64,000 nucleotides of DNA from Polytrichum commune. Taxonomy: Eukaryota; Streptophyta; Polytrichopsida; Polytrichales; Polytrichaceae. The notes beneath the pieces are model-generated. The model did no database searches and was not told where the DNA came from. It saw only the letters and a list, made by a program, of their open reading frames with translations. Below are positions 1 through 12,745 of the stretch, piece by piece. The stretch covers positions 37,096,527-37,160,526 of the forward strand of contig OX485808.1 of NCBI GenBank assembly GCA_950295325.1, written 5' to 3'. The translations under genes and the position numbers were made by a program. Numbering within the stretch: position 1 is the stretch's first letter; each line of letters starts with the position of its first letter.

Positions 1-1980
1 TGCCTAGGTGTAAAGAGAAACCCCGGCAGACTCCTCAAAACTTGTCGTTGGAGCAAGCGCTACGAATCCGGCAAGGGTATTAGCAAGGAGCAGGTGTGGA
101 CGGAGGTCTTCTGCGCTGCCGAGGTGGTAGAGATTGTGGATTATACCACAATGCTGTGTGAAGGACGAGGTTAACTCTCTGGCCACTTTTCACCAAAAAC
201 CCACTTCTTGACACTCCACCGTGTACAGAGCCACTGTGCTTTGCTGAAGCAATATGACATTATAAAGCCATTATTTGCTGGTAGGGTCAGGTGAGAAGGG
301 GCCATTAAAGCAGCTCCAAAATAATACTTCTTAATAATGTAGTTTAGCAGCTTCAAACCAAGTTCTCAAGAGGCTGACCACTGCGAGTACTAGGTGAGTA
401 GTCCACAGATAGGTCGAGGGTTTAGGGTTAATTGCAACCTTAACCATAATCGTAGGTAATGTCAACCTCAACCATAAGTGGGAGCAATTGAGCTTCAACT
501 TTTGAGCCTCGCGATTTATCTTGCAACCTGGCTCCAGTGACGTGCAATCTGAGCATTTATATTCCAAGTTTGTAAGCTTAATATTCCTCGGGATACTTTT
601 TGATTTTACAGCGCTTAATCTATCTGCAAGTTTTTAGAATAGTCTGTCTCCACTCCAAAGACTTGCGATCTGAGTATAATTCCACCTTCGTAGGAGCAAA
701 TCCATCGAAGCAACACTCAATGTTGTAGCAAAGTACTGTTTCTGAAATGGAGCAATGTGTATGGTAACCTGTTTACAACCTGTCTCGAAAGGTGGAGCAA
801 TCCGTCGCTGAAAACCTAAAACCTGAACATATTTCCAAATCCCCAATATTAGCACCTCTGTAATGGAGTTGATTTTAGAGCAACTTGGCTCTACTTCTCA
901 GAAGATCTGTTCCGGAGCATTATCCTCCGAAGACTTGCATTCAAACAGTGAATTGTAAGAGTCAGATCAAAGAAGTGTTGCTCGGTAGCAATCTGTCACC
1001 AACGGTGTAATAAAGTCTTAACAATTTGTCTCCGACGGTGGAGGAATCTGGCTCCAAGATTGTGTGTTGCAAATTACCGTGGTCGCAACTATGCACATAC
1101 AGTGGATGAAAAAGCGAGCCCGGAATATAATGTTCCTTTTCAATGAAAAAGATTGACAACCTGTTTGCAACCCCGCGGTGATAGTACGTAGCACAGCAGT
1201 TAACTTAGTAGTCTCCGCAGTTTGTAATCTAGGTTTCAGCTTAATAATTTTCCACACAAGCAACATGTATCAATAAAGAGTTCCATCTTAGTACTAACTA
1301 AACACTCTCTTAAGCAGTCACTTATAGTTCTATCCGGCTTCAGGTCGGTGTGACTTAACAGGAACACAGCGCCTTCCTCGGACCTCCAAACGTGGAAAAC
1401 GCTAACCTAGACCGTTGGCGAACTACCATGCGTAAGTGGATCTAGAATATTCCTCACAGATCTCTCTTCGCTAAACTGTTTGCCGAATAGGCTCATATAA
1501 CCTGAAGAGGAGGCTTCAGAGAGTTCAGAGATTATCGTAGGACTTTTTGCTTCTTGGCAAGTCGAGAAGGTCACACCGAAACTTGCTAGTTGAACCTCCG
1601 CCGGAATTGCTGCATGAAGGTATAATGCTTTGACGGAGGATGATGCTTCTGCTAGGATTCTGGTTTTGCGGAAGCGGATCATTGTTGTAGAGAGGGATGA
1701 GCAAACTCATCGCCGCTGACGTTCTTTGTCCAGTTGCAAGCATTCACGTGTCGGTTGTGGCGATGTCAATCATTCGAAGCGGAAGAATCTCCTGTTTGGA
1801 TATGCCAAATTGCTTATCCCTTCAGATTAATTTAGTCTTGTTTACCTAACGTCAGGAGCCTGGCGTCATGGACAAAGTGCAGAAGGAATCTTAAATATAT
1901 GCTACAGCATACCACTTCCTACATGCTTCCATGCATGGTCCAACTCGGCCTTTCTGAAGTCTCCAAATTTGGCACGCTTT
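1..1980. other. Intergenic, no gene seen
   Basis: I see no supported coding region here. The short ORFs on either strand lack recognisable domains and have no consistent splice structure. The stretch 480-1250 has a repetitive look (see separate entry). The interval ends at the putative GDPD core promoter. Confidence 0.5.
480..1250. repeat. Degenerate minisatellite-like tract
   Basis: Short phrases recur in loose order: GGAGCAA, CTGTCTCC, CCGAAGACTTGCA, CGGTGGAG and GCAATCTG or GCAACCTG, for example near 690, 790, 905, 990, 1030 and 1200. They look like decayed tandem copies of a roughly 40-60 bp unit. No clean period can be defined by eye, so this is a weak call. Confidence 0.3.
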
Positions 1981-1985
1981 TCTGA

Positions 1986-1991
1986 TATAAA
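1986..1991 (+). promoter_or_regulatory. Putative TATA box of the GDPD gene
   Basis: TATAAA lies about 115 bp upstream of the GDPD start codon at 2105, a plausible distance for a plant TATA box plus a leader of roughly 85 nt. The call rests on position and motif only. Confidence 0.35.
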
Positions 1992-2104
1992 GTCGAAACG
2001 TACAATCCTGGTCTTGACCATGAGGTAGAACAAGATCGGTCTAGGAATTAGTTCTTAACAAGTGAGACTTGAGACGATTCTTTTTTTCTTTATTGCTAAC
2101 AAAG

Positions 2105-5100
2105 ATGGCGTCTGCAATATCCGCAGGTAAGTTAGCACCGAGACATGATGATCACCACTGGAATTCGACTATAGACTTTAGTGCTCAGCATCGCTCAAGC
2201 TTAGTATCCTCAAGCTACCGAAATACTTAGCTAAGAGTCTTGTAACTGTTAATCCTTCTCATCACTGTACAACGCAGGATATATAATGCCATCGGTGTCA
2301 CGCAGAAATTGTTGTATATCAAGAACTTTCTGCTTTGTAGATGCTGCAATCTGTCATCAGCACAGGTTGCAGAGGAATCTGATGAAGTTATCACTTGATC
2401 GGCTGTTATTTAGTTTCTGCCTGTTATGGATCAACATCGATATTGACTGGATACTAACTTGATCGGTATGTGAGTCAAGTTCGATGCTGCTGTCAGTGCA
2501 TCAGAGTTCTGGAGGGTAGAGAAACTCGAGAATGTTCTTGCCATCGATTTCTCTTTGCTTCAAAAAATTGGAAAGTGATCTTGTATATTGATACAATTCA
2601 GTCAGATACTTACAATATCTGTGTCGGTATATCTGTTGATTGATGATTACAGTTTGAGCACTGGATAACAGCAACTAATGATGATCTGTCGCAGTATATC
2701 GAGAAATTAGCAATTTGATGCAATCCAGAGCTCGTTGAGTCATCGCAGAAGAGAGAAAGGTTCCAAGGATTTTACATGTGCAATTTGTCTCTAGGTTTTA
2801 GTCAATCGTATAATCCTACAGTACGAGAACTATTGAAGAAAGTTTTGTCTTTTGATCCAAATTTTGAATTATAACATTGCAGGTGTAGTTCTTGCGTTTG
2901 TGGTGCTCGTTGCCGTGTCTCCACTTGCCACGGGTCGCGCATTGCATGAGTCAGAGAAGCGACCAATTCAGACAGAGCGCCCATACAATATCGCTCATCG
3001 TGGAGACAACGGCGAACTTCCAGAGGAATCTGCACCAGCATACCATGTCTGTCCGCTTATCCCTCTCTGCAATTCTTACCATCAGTTTTATTAACAGTGC
3101 TCTTTCTAAATAAAATTTGCTTGGGATTGCTCTTCTTTTCTATTCGTTGTAATTTCCAATACTTGTAGAACTGAGAATTTGAAGCATATTTCTGTCTCTT
3201 GATTATCGTTCACGGCAACAAAGTTCAAAGATGCTATTAAGTTCGGAGGGCGGCAACTTTTAACGAGCTCCTGTGGTTCATTTATTCTGTCTCAGAGAGC
3301 AATTGAGGTAGGTGCGGATTTCATTGAGACTGATATTCTTGCAACAAAGGATGGCAAGCTCTTCTGCATGCATGACTTGACCCTTGAAGCCACCACCGAT
3401 GTTGCAAACCACACCAGATTTGCTGACCGTATCCGCACTTACGAAGTTCAAGGTGTCAACGTGACGGGTCGCTTCTCAGGTACTATTCAACATCTTCATG
3501 CTCCTGCACGCACTCCTCTATCATGCCATAAGGTAGGTGATGCTAAAACCGTTACTTTAGGCGCTGAGCATAGATACTATTACTAGATGTACAAAGTTTC
3601 AAATAATTTTAGTTAGCAATTGATAGGGCATTTGAAAGCACCAAAGTATTTTCTTATTTGAATTATGTATGCAAAAGTTATAAGGGTTCCAAAAAATTTG
3701 GTAGATGAGCTAAAACCAACACGGGTGGGTGATGTTCAGTACTGGATATTCTCAAAATCAATGTGTACTTATTATAGAAGATTTTCAGGATGTTGGCGTT
3801 GGGATGGGATCTTGGTTTTAGCACCACCTACCTTACATGATCGTCGCTTTGCACGAATTGATGAATGATTACGCTGATTGTTCTTTGTGACTTGATCTGG
3901 CAGTGGACTTCACCTGGGCGGAGCTTCAAACTCTCAAACTCACTCAACGCTTCGCTTTCAGAGACCAATCATACAATGGTAACATTACCTTCTCCACCTT
4001 TTCCTATTATACATGTCAGCTATGGCGAAAGACGTTCTTTCATAAAACAGTTGCCAGTAAAAGTGAGTTGAGGATTTTGTTGCTTGCAGTACTTACGGTA
4101 GGTTGCCGTGATGTCCTTCTTTAGAGTTATAATAAGACGTGGAAGAAATTGTACAGGTAAATTCAAGATCATCACCTTCGAGGAGTACATTGAAATTGCT
4201 CTGAAGGCAGATCGTGTTGTTGGAATCTACCCAGAGTGCAAGAACCCTGTATTCATCAACCAACATGTAAGTGACATGAATAAATGGGTTGATAATGCTC
4301 CATCAATAACAGACCGTTTGTACAACTTTAGTCGCCCTCACGATGATGTATTCTCTCTAAATTTCATCCTCTCACATCTGAGTACAATTTGTACAATGGC
4401 AGGTGAAGTGGGCAGGTGGGAAGACCGTCGAGAACATCTTCGTAGAGACGTTGCTGAAGTATGGGTACAAAGGCAAGTACTTGTCGAAGCAGTGGAAGAA
4501 GCAGCCTCTGTTCATCCAGTCGTTTGCACCTACAGCCCTAGTGAAAATCTCGAAGTTCATAAACTCCCCCTTAATCTTCCTTATTGATGATACTGTCACA
4601 CCGACACAAGACACAAACCAGGTAAAGCAACTCCCATCTCTCCCGATTCATAAACCTTTAAAAATCATCTTTTGGAACTCTCTGTCATCGATGGTACATT
4701 TCGATGCTTTTACATTACAAACTCCATTGACGTGTGCCTGACTTTTGTGGTTGTACAGAGCTACGCCCAGATTACCACAGGCAAATATTTTGAGTACCTG
4801 AAATCATTCGGAGTCGTTGGCATCGGGCCCTGGAAAGACACTATTGCTGTTCCTGACGCCAATAATTATGCCACAGCCCCTAATCATCTTGTGAAGAGGG
4901 CTCACGAACATGGTTTGGCAGTGCACCCCTACACTTTCCGGAATGAGAATGTTTATTTGCATTTCAACTTCCATCAAGATCCTTATCAGGAGTATGCATA
5001 CTGGCTTCACACCATCGGTGTTGATGGTTTGTTCACGGATTTCACTCGGAGTTTGGCTCTTTACCAAGATTGGACCAGCCCATTGAAAGACGACAAATAG
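2105..5100 (+). CDS. GDPD: Secreted glycerophosphodiester phosphodiesterase (GDPD family)
   Basis: The enzyme hydrolyses glycerophosphodiesters to glycerol-3-phosphate and an alcohol; plant members act in phosphate recycling. I assemble seven exons: 2105-2126, 2883-3046, 3296-3479, 3904-3978, 4157-4266, 4403-4621 and 4759-5100. All introns are GT-AG and phases agree, giving 371 aa. The start is the ATG in AAAGATGGCG. The 22-nt first exon joins exon 2 to give an N-terminal hydrophobic segment (about residues 8-22) ending near ATGRALHE, a likely signal peptide. Catalytic-type residues are visible: HRG at 46-48, E73 and D75 in FIETD, and HD at 88-89. Downstream, [37 protein letters not shown] and GVDGLFTDF match plant GDPD5/6-type proteins. 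Length and C-terminus (YQDWTSPL) are normal. No key residue is missing, so it appears functional. Confidence 0.93.
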
Positions 5101-7445
5101 GAAGAAACTGATTCAGAGCTTATTTCAACTACCAGGCCAGTTACTCAAACAAAAAACCAAGGATCCTTGAGCTTTTAGTACATTCTCTCAGAAGATCTTT
5201 TCTTTGATGGATGCATCCTCGAGCTGCTAGGCTCTCTTCCAAGAAAAGTAGGATAAGACTGTATAAGTACCTACTTGGAAATTATTCAATACGCCGGTAA
5301 CAAAAGATAAGTGGAATAGACACGGCGTACAAGGCTGTGAAATTCTGCATAATTCTGTGCAGTGTCAAGGTTTGCGAGTTATCTGGTGTGTAACAGATAC
5401 AGCAATTTTCTGAATTGCCTCCGACGCACTGGTCAGTTATCGAAAGTTTTATTTAGAAACTCCTTCAATAGCTTGACAGGAGTGGAGGATGTATCACAAA
5501 TGTGGCAAAGTCTACCTAACCCATATCTTCAAATGCATAAATCCTCCATTATAAAATACATCATCACGTGCTAAGACATGAACCTGTATTATATTAATTA
5601 TCTCTGCTTGATTGGTGTAAGCTACAGAACAAATTAAGACTGGGATGCATGAACAATGAATGTGCAGATCTAATGAAGAATATTATTGCTACTTTTGAAT
5701 CTTCCTGAGACGGAGACAGTGTTGTCGCTACAGGACGGCCAGTACCTTGAAGCTTGTGATGTCTAATGAGACGAACGCAAGTATGATACAGGGTGATTGT
5801 AACACAGTTAGCAACAAACACTCTGATTATTACAGTAAAAAGAATTCAAGAAACTCACAAACGACTCTTGACTCCACCTAAATCAAACACGAAGAAACAT
5901 TTGTGACAAAGACAGGGCTTGTTGCAGTCACATATTAAGAGATTTGAAAAGAATGTTGGATAGCCCAATCATGAACACAACTCTCATGAGTTTCTCCATT
6001 TCGTTAAGTATTCTTACATTTTGCTCGACAATAAGAAGCTCCAATGATGACGTACAAAGTAGCTACCATATTCCTCTCAAGACCCTACTCCATCAACTTC
6101 GAATCCTATTGACGGTGAAACCGGAGGCCGGAGCTTCTCTTCACTTCTATATATTGTAACTTAGCCAAAGACAAACACAAGTTATCATGGCAAATCATCG
6201 TAAGCCCATGCTCGATACGAACCAGATTTCGGTGGGATTTTGTTTGCAAATTGGGGAGAAGCAGATTTGTCGTCTTTATTGAAGCAATGGAGAGCAATCC
6301 TTTGAGTAGGAATACTTATAGTAATAGTTTGAGGAATCATGATTGCTTATCTTGACGCCCAATGCAAACGCCACGAAAAATGTTGGATATCCATTATTAA
6401 ATACTAATCGAAACGGTAACAAGCGTCGTGTCTAAACATTCTTCAACTGGGAGGTTGGGTACAGTGGGGTCAACACCTAGGCCCCCCACATGCTTGCATG
6501 ATCTAAACACTACTCAAACATAGGTCATTTTTCATTCTAGATCTAAAGATGGGGAAGGCATATACTTCTGTAAATAGTAATTCCCAGTGGTGCACAATGC
6601 CTGGAAACATTGTACAGGTATGTGAACAATGAAACTATAAGCTTTTGGTTTAGAATGTGAACAAACAATGGCCACTGATAAATGGTATGTAGAGTGATCG
6701 TGTTGGAGATAATGTTGAAAGTTCCAACTTGGCATTCTGAAATGTTCGATCACATTGACTTGGAGCAAACAACTTGAGCACACATAATCCTTGTGAACCA
6801 AAGAGTATCATTTGCAAGTCGTTTGGTTGTTGGTTATGAGTGCGGCTTCAATCTCGCACAAGTTTTACACCAAGTTTGTCTCACATTCCAGAGAATTTGA
6901 ATGGAGGCTGAAACATCTATCGTGTGAAATAGAAATGAAATGGTTTTTATTGATGAGTTTCATGGCTTAGTTTATTTGAAATGGACACATTGATCTTCTG
7001 TTTGTCGTGTATGCGCCGAGATATGGCTGGTGCAGAAAATGCAGCATATTCTTGGGAATGCGTTGGTGAATCACGGTTGGGTTGATTGCCAAAAGGCTGA
7101 GGGGTGTGAACAGGCTACAGATGATGCTAAGCATGGTGTCCTTGTCATTCCAAGTTTCACGATTGAATTATAGATGCAAATACTTTATAGGAGGTCAAAG
7201 TGAAGATTTTCTTTCCCCATCAAGAATCACATAGACCCTCCCAATCACATTAACTATTGAGCTCCATAATGGTGTCTTTATTTTGAACACGTACATCAAC
7301 CTCATCGTACCACATGTCTTTTTGGGTTTTGTTCTTATATACAAACCTTGTCAAATGCCACTCAAATATAAGTGCTGGATTAAATAGAGTGACCACATGA
7401 AAGTCCATGTAAGGTAGATGTGTGTTACTTTTCTCTCAACATCCA
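5101..7445. other. Intergenic, no gene seen
   Basis: This is the GDPD 3' flank and unique-looking DNA. Only short ORFs without homology are present. I recognise no repeats, RNA genes or promoters. Confidence 0.5.
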
Positions 7446-7453
7446 CTTCTCAT

Positions 7454-7924
7454 CCCGAGTACGCAACTCCCGTATTATATGGTCCTGATTATAATCACTT
7501 ATAATGCGTTTTAGTCCAATATTGAGTGATACAATTTGTTTTAATGTAGGAAACCCTTGTAGCTCTTCTAACAAGGAATCCAAAAATGTGATTATATAGG
7601 AAATGAATATATTTTGAAGCATATAATTACATTAAAAACCTAATTATATGATTTTTTTAATACAGGTACCATAGGTCAAACTACCCAACTTTTTGGACTT
7701 TTTAATAAAATTTTAACATTGTGAATGAATTATAATTTTAATGGGAGGCTTAATAAATATGCAACCCAACTTTTTTTTCATCTCATTTTATTTAATTTGG
7801 TCTTCACCCAAATTTTTGATCATTTTAATTTGATATAATTTGATATAATTTTTACAAAAGCCGTCCTCTAAGCCGTTTTAAGTACGATGCCCCCTGGATA
7901 TAATATGGGAGTTGCGTACCCGGG
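7454..7924. mobile_element. MITE with 8-bp TSD (hAT-like, family CCCGRGTACGCAAC)
   Basis: The 471-bp element begins CCCGAGTACGCAACTCCCG and ends with the inverse (...GGGAGTTGCGTACCCGGG). Terminal inverted repeats extend about 25-28 bp into the element. It is flanked by a perfect 8-bp duplication, CTTCTCAT, at 7446-7453 and 7925-7932. The interior is AT-rich and non-coding. An 8-bp TSD suggests hAT, but P-like elements also make 8 bp. Confidence 0.8.
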
Positions 7925-7932
7925 CTTCTCAT

Positions 7933-9170
7933 AAATTATGAACCACACAATTAGTGTGAGAAGGTTAACAAATCCAAATCATGCCCATAGCCATTTCCCT
8001 CATAATTTTCAAAACTCATTCATATATGTATATTCATTAACAAAGTGAAGATTCTCGTGCTCATTAACCGGTCATATAGTCTCCCCCCCACCCCCAATTA
8101 TGTCGACTAAAAAACCTCTAATGATTGGCGTATTTTAGGCACTTAGTCTAAACTCTCTATATATAGGTTTCAATCTACTTTGTTTGAGTCTTGAATTGTG
8201 ACACGAGTACAAACATAACTCCAGGATTACTTGGCAAATGGAATAATTTGTGCTCATATTGTCAAGCGTAGTGAGGTTTCACTGCACACAAAAATTGAGG
8301 GTTTATAATAATTCTCGCCATCTGTGAAGGGAAGAGGTCCAATTTTCTGCATGGAAATTCAACGTTTGAAACAGAGGTCATATTTTTTTCATAGCCCAGT
8401 TTTTTTGCAACTCTCCCCATCAATATGACTTCTGATGCTATTAATAAATTGATGATTTGTAATTTTCCAAAGAAGAGAAGCAACTTGCCTGGAAAGGAGG
8501 CAATTGAGAGGAGTCCGATAATCTTGTTTGTGTCTTACTTACATTAGCTTTACATTCTTAAATGATGTTTTAGAACCAATTAGATGCGGTCCTACTAAAG
8601 CAGGGGTCACCATCCACACCCTCTAGATGTTTACTTTCGCTCGTAAGAAGTACTTATAACTTTCCGTAGAATCTGTAGTCTTAAAGATGTTTATGATGCC
8701 AAAGCATCTCCAAAAATAGTTCTGCTTACAATTGTTTTTGGAGCTAACCCATGTACAAGACTAGGGTTCGAATTAAAGATGAAGTGAAATTCCATAAATT
8801 CACCCAATTGCACATGCACACACACCATGGTGTACGTAGACCTCGTTTTTTATAATATCGTTTCCAAATTGTCAGAGTAGTCATGTGGTACTTACACAAC
8901 TGATTCGAGTCAGATCACAGAAGATGCCCATGCCATGAGAAGAAATGAGGTCACAATTACAACTTGAACTTTGCAGAAATGATGCAACTTCGAGTAATGG
9001 TTTCAGTTAAGTCTGGCAATATGGACAATTCGCTGAATAATATTGGCCCAAGATCACCTCAAAATGTGGAGAAACTATATCTCAAATTGCAGTGAAAGCA
9101 TCACGATTCCCTCAGGATGTGCACACAAACTCACACTGAAATAACAACACCCTCCAAATTCACAGACAGC
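7933..9170. other. Intergenic, no gene seen
   Basis: AT-rich sequence with a short C-rich tract near 8085. No coding region or clear repeat is supported. Confidence 0.45.
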
Positions 9171-9550
9171 AATTTCAAGCACAACATGACTTCTCTCACT
9201 GTTTTATGAACAGAGATCAGGTTTAGCAAACCGTAAACCCTAAACACAGACAGATTGTTTTAGTCCTCCGAGGACGCTCCCCATAAGCCCATGGTTTTAA
9301 GCAACGTCTTCACAACATTTCAAGTTGGATTTACAGTCTGAATATGATCACAATCCAAAAACAGCACCTCCAATTTCAAGCACAGCATGACTTTTCTCAC
9401 TGTTTTATGAACTCAGATCAGGTTTAGCAACCCTAAAACCCTAAAACCCTAAAACCTAAACTTTTAGCCCCTAGAGAATGACTCTCCTCATTAGCCCATG
9501 GTTTAAGGAACGTCTTCACAATATTTCAAGTTTAATTTTACAGTCTGAAT
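9171..9550. repeat. Tandem duplication, two copies of about 201 bp
   Basis: Copy 1 starts at 9171 and copy 2 at 9372, both with AATTTCAAGCACA. Both run through GACTT.TCTCACTGTTTTATGAAC, AGATCAGGTTTAGCAA, a CCCTAAA tract, TTAGCCCATGGTTT or TAAGCCCATGGTTT, AACGTCTTCACAA and CAGTCTGAATATGA. Copies differ by substitutions and small indels. Confidence 0.8.
9431..9460. repeat. Telomere-like CCCTAAAA tract
   Basis: Three consecutive CCCTAAAA octamers (9431-9454) followed by CCTAAA sit inside the second copy of the 201-bp duplication. The matching part of copy 1 has only CCGTAAACCCTAAA, so the octamers probably expanded locally. Confidence 0.6.
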
Positions 9551-10526
9551 ATGAGCAGATTTTGGGACACCTCGTGATTATTAAATTTTACATGAACTCC
9601 TTCGATCAAACGCAGAGTTCCAACATCATCCAAAATCATCCGAATGAATTCTCGATAGACTCTCAAAATCCGTCAAAAGAAAGACAGAGACAACGTCTGC
9701 TGAATGAAAGGTATGAGAAATATAGACCCAGATCTTGCCACCTCGATTAGGTATGATTCTTGCTTGTTGAATGTGCTGGGGATTTTTGTGTTCCCGAGCA
9801 ATAAATGGAACTCCCAAGTCGCATCAATCAGTACTCGTATGAGTAAACAATGTCTTTTCACAATTAAACCTGTGTAAGCATGGCGGCTTCATGTATGATA
9901 CTCTGTTTTCGGAAACAGTTCAAACAGAGAAATTATGCACACAAATGCAAACCTGGAAGATTTGCACTCTTTCACACGAACTACATTGAAGGTGACTCCG
10001 TTGTTGGGAGAGAGTCTATACAAGTAGACTGTTTCACCCTCATATGCTGTAGCTGAAGCGTTAACTTTTCAATCCACAAAATCGATAGTTCCGAGCTCAA
10101 CTCCTGGCGCCTACAACATTTTTCCTTTAATCTTTTCAAAGGCCCTAGGGCAAGAGTTAGTGAAAATAATCTATTTGGATTGTACGAACTCCGAAGAAAT
10201 GAGTCAGAAAAACTATTTTATGATCCTGATTCATTATTTCGCTGATTATACGTATAATTTGGTCAGTAGATTACAGACGAAATTCGTTGAACCTAAGGTA
10301 GAGATTTCCATCAAAAACACAATGAATCAACACAATTTTGATCACTCTGAAATGTCGTTTGTGTTACACTTCCGAGTACAGAGTCGCCGAATCTATGGCT
10401 TCAAACCACTCTGTTTAAGTCCCAAATTTGTGACACAGTCGAGAGTTATCCTTAAACTCTCTCAAAAGCTCATGGGTTTGGTAGGGAGTTTTCACCAGCT
10501 TTTGACATTTTATAAATTATGTTTAA

Positions 10527-11061
10527 GGGCCGCTTTACACCTAGAGTCCGGGCCAATTCGTTGTGTAAGAGGTTGAAATCTTCCCTTGTGATTGGCCAAA
10601 AGGCTGAAATCAACCCCAACCCCTTTACACCTAGAGGCCGGGTCGGTTTGGTGGTATGATTTTTTTAATTAAAAAATGCATGGTATGACACGGCCCAAGT
10701 TCATTGAATTGGGTGCACCCAAAATAGAAGGCCAATTCTTGGCCTCGGGGTCAATGTCAAATTTCAATAAAAAAAATTTGTTTTTAATAAACTATGATTT
10801 TTTTAGCGAACCATATCCATTGGATTATGTGGAAATTTGAACAACCCTATGCAAGATTATGCTAGATCCATTGGATTATGCTAGATTTATTGAATCGGCC
10901 TAGCTTCTTGGCCCTAAGGCCTTTACATATGAGAAATTTGGCCCCCATTATAATCTTATTATAATATGTAGTTGAGGCTGGCCTCCAACCCAAAAGGGGA
11001 TGAAATTTCATGTAATCAGCCTCAAGGGGAATTGGCCCGACCTCTAGGTGTAAAGCGGCCC
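10527..11061. mobile_element. PIF/Harbinger (Tourist-like) MITE
   Basis: The 535-bp element begins GGGCCGCTTTACACCTAGAG and ends with its inverse, CTCTAGGTGTAAAGCGGCCC. The 3-bp TSD TAA is present at 10524-10526 and 11062-11064. A second partial copy of the left end (CCTTTACACCTAGAGGCCGGGTCGG) lies inside at about 10619-10645. A 3-bp TWA TSD with GGGCC termini is typical of PIF/Harbinger MITEs. No transposase is encoded. Confidence 0.82.
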
Positions 11062-11064
11062 TAA

Positions 11065-12530
11065 GAAGTGTTCAAGTGGGCGCTGGAATCCCCAATCTTA
11101 GTTGAGGCAAAAAAAAATGATGCATGCAAGATTTCATGATTGACACTGAAATTAGCTTTAATGGTCCTGAATTTGTCTAGTCTAAGTCATTTGAGATGAA
11201 TCTACCATAGACTTATTAGGGTCAAGTTTTCAATCAATTTTCTCAATTGAGTGTCAATTATTAATGAACTCCGTATTTCATTTTGGCAAATTATGTGAAA
11301 GGTAAACCTATCTAAAATTAACTCGTTCTTCCAATGTGCTTTTCAAATCACTAAATACCTTAATGTTATTGAAAATTTGGGTGTTATGTAGTCTGGGTGC
11401 CTTAAATATTTTACTAATTTGTGTCACATGTGAATATATCAAGAAAAGTGTGAACCAAGGTTGAGACAAAGCTCACCATCTTAGGCACATGTGGTGGCTC
11501 AAATTCTTTTAACCTTGGCTCATGAAGCTTACAAGCTTGAGCTCAAGCTCAAGTTGTGTGAGGCAACCCCTCATAAGTATAGCTCAATTTGGTACTTATA
11601 GCTCAAGGATGATGAAAAAAAGAAGTTTGAAGCAAAACACTATTTTTGAATTATGGAATGACAAATAATCAATTGTAAAAATAAAATGTTGTTCACACTC
11701 TATAAAAAATGAGATTCACATTCTTTTATGCCTCTTAAGATACTTCGCGAATCTAGATAGATAGATAGATAGATAGAAACTCCGGTCCCTGGGGTAGGGG
11801 CTGGCGTGAATAAAGTGTCCGTTCGTAATGCCAATAACCCGATGCCCACAGGACAAAGGGAAATTGGGGCTATACTACTCTCCCCTTTCGAGGATGGACA
11901 CTATAATAGTCAGAAACCGAATAAAGAAAGCTAGCTGCAGTTGGCAACCGTTTACTGTTGTTTTGTTGGTGTTATAAGGTGTGATTTTGTGGCATTGGTG
12001 TTTGCCAAGTCATGTTTCCTCGGTTGGTTGAGGGAGGATGTTATCAAAGACTATGCATCAAGTTCATTGTTTCAAGAGCAAATTTCCTAACCACTTTGCG
12101 TTCACACTTGAACGTTACTAGTTCTTGGGTGTATTTGGTTCTATCTTTGGTCCATTCTATGTTAACGTGGATGTTAACTGTAGTTATGCGTTACTAGTTA
12201 TTGGTCTATTTGGTCTCACGAATCTACATAAGATGAACATATCTACAATATATTCACACGAGGTACAATGACATTGAAATCATTCTCTAAAATTCTTTTT
12301 AAGTTTTGGCTTAAAAACCATGCTTACACAAAAATCATGACCTGAAATAGAAGATCTAAGCATGTGGATATGATCTTTGACTTCGTGTCACCAACTTTGC
12401 TTCATAAATCAAGCTTGCGAATCTCACTTTATAACCGAACTTGAAAATACAGAACGCTTTAGGAATAATAAGGGTATAGGTAAGAACTTAAATAGTGGAG
12501 TGGGGTTAAGGTTCAGAGACGGGCCGCACG
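11065..12530. other. Intergenic, no gene seen
   Basis: No supported ORF. A TAGA microsatellite lies at 11754-11777. The right part leads into the EBP2 promoter. Confidence 0.45.
11754..11777. repeat. (TAGA)n microsatellite
   Basis: About six uninterrupted TAGA units. Confidence 0.9.
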
Positions 12531-12553
12531 TTCCCCGTTAGGTTCCCAATGAA

Positions 12554-12571
12554 TTAGGGTTTGTAGGGTTT
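12554..12571 (+). promoter_or_regulatory. Telo-box pair upstream of EBP2
   Basis: TTAGGGTTT at 12554-12562, the complement of the plant telo-box AAACCCTAA, is followed at once by TAGGGTTT. Another TAGGGTT lies near 12604. Telo-boxes are established elements of plant ribosomal-protein and ribosome-biogenesis promoters, which fits the gene 175 bp downstream. Confidence 0.6.
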
Positions 12572-12745
12572 AAGCCTCTGTCTCTCCCGCTGGACCTTCG
12601 TCCTAGGGTTCCTAAAAACCCTCACTTCTCCACCTCCGCACCTTCGACATTCATCTCGAACTGCCGCTGCAATTGTTCAATCTCGTGAAACCGAAATCGG
12701 AATTCTTGTTGCAACATCATCGTTAGACCACATTAGTCACTCAAG

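Noticed and set aside
4-16. Second end of the 10.5-kb MITE at the window start (CTAGGTGTAAAG)
   Set aside because: Only 12 bases match and neither the GGCC terminus nor a TSD is present, so chance similarity is likely.
10160-10576. 138-codon plus-strand ORF as a gene
   Set aside because: No ATG at its start, no recognisable domain, and its 3' end runs into a MITE terminus.
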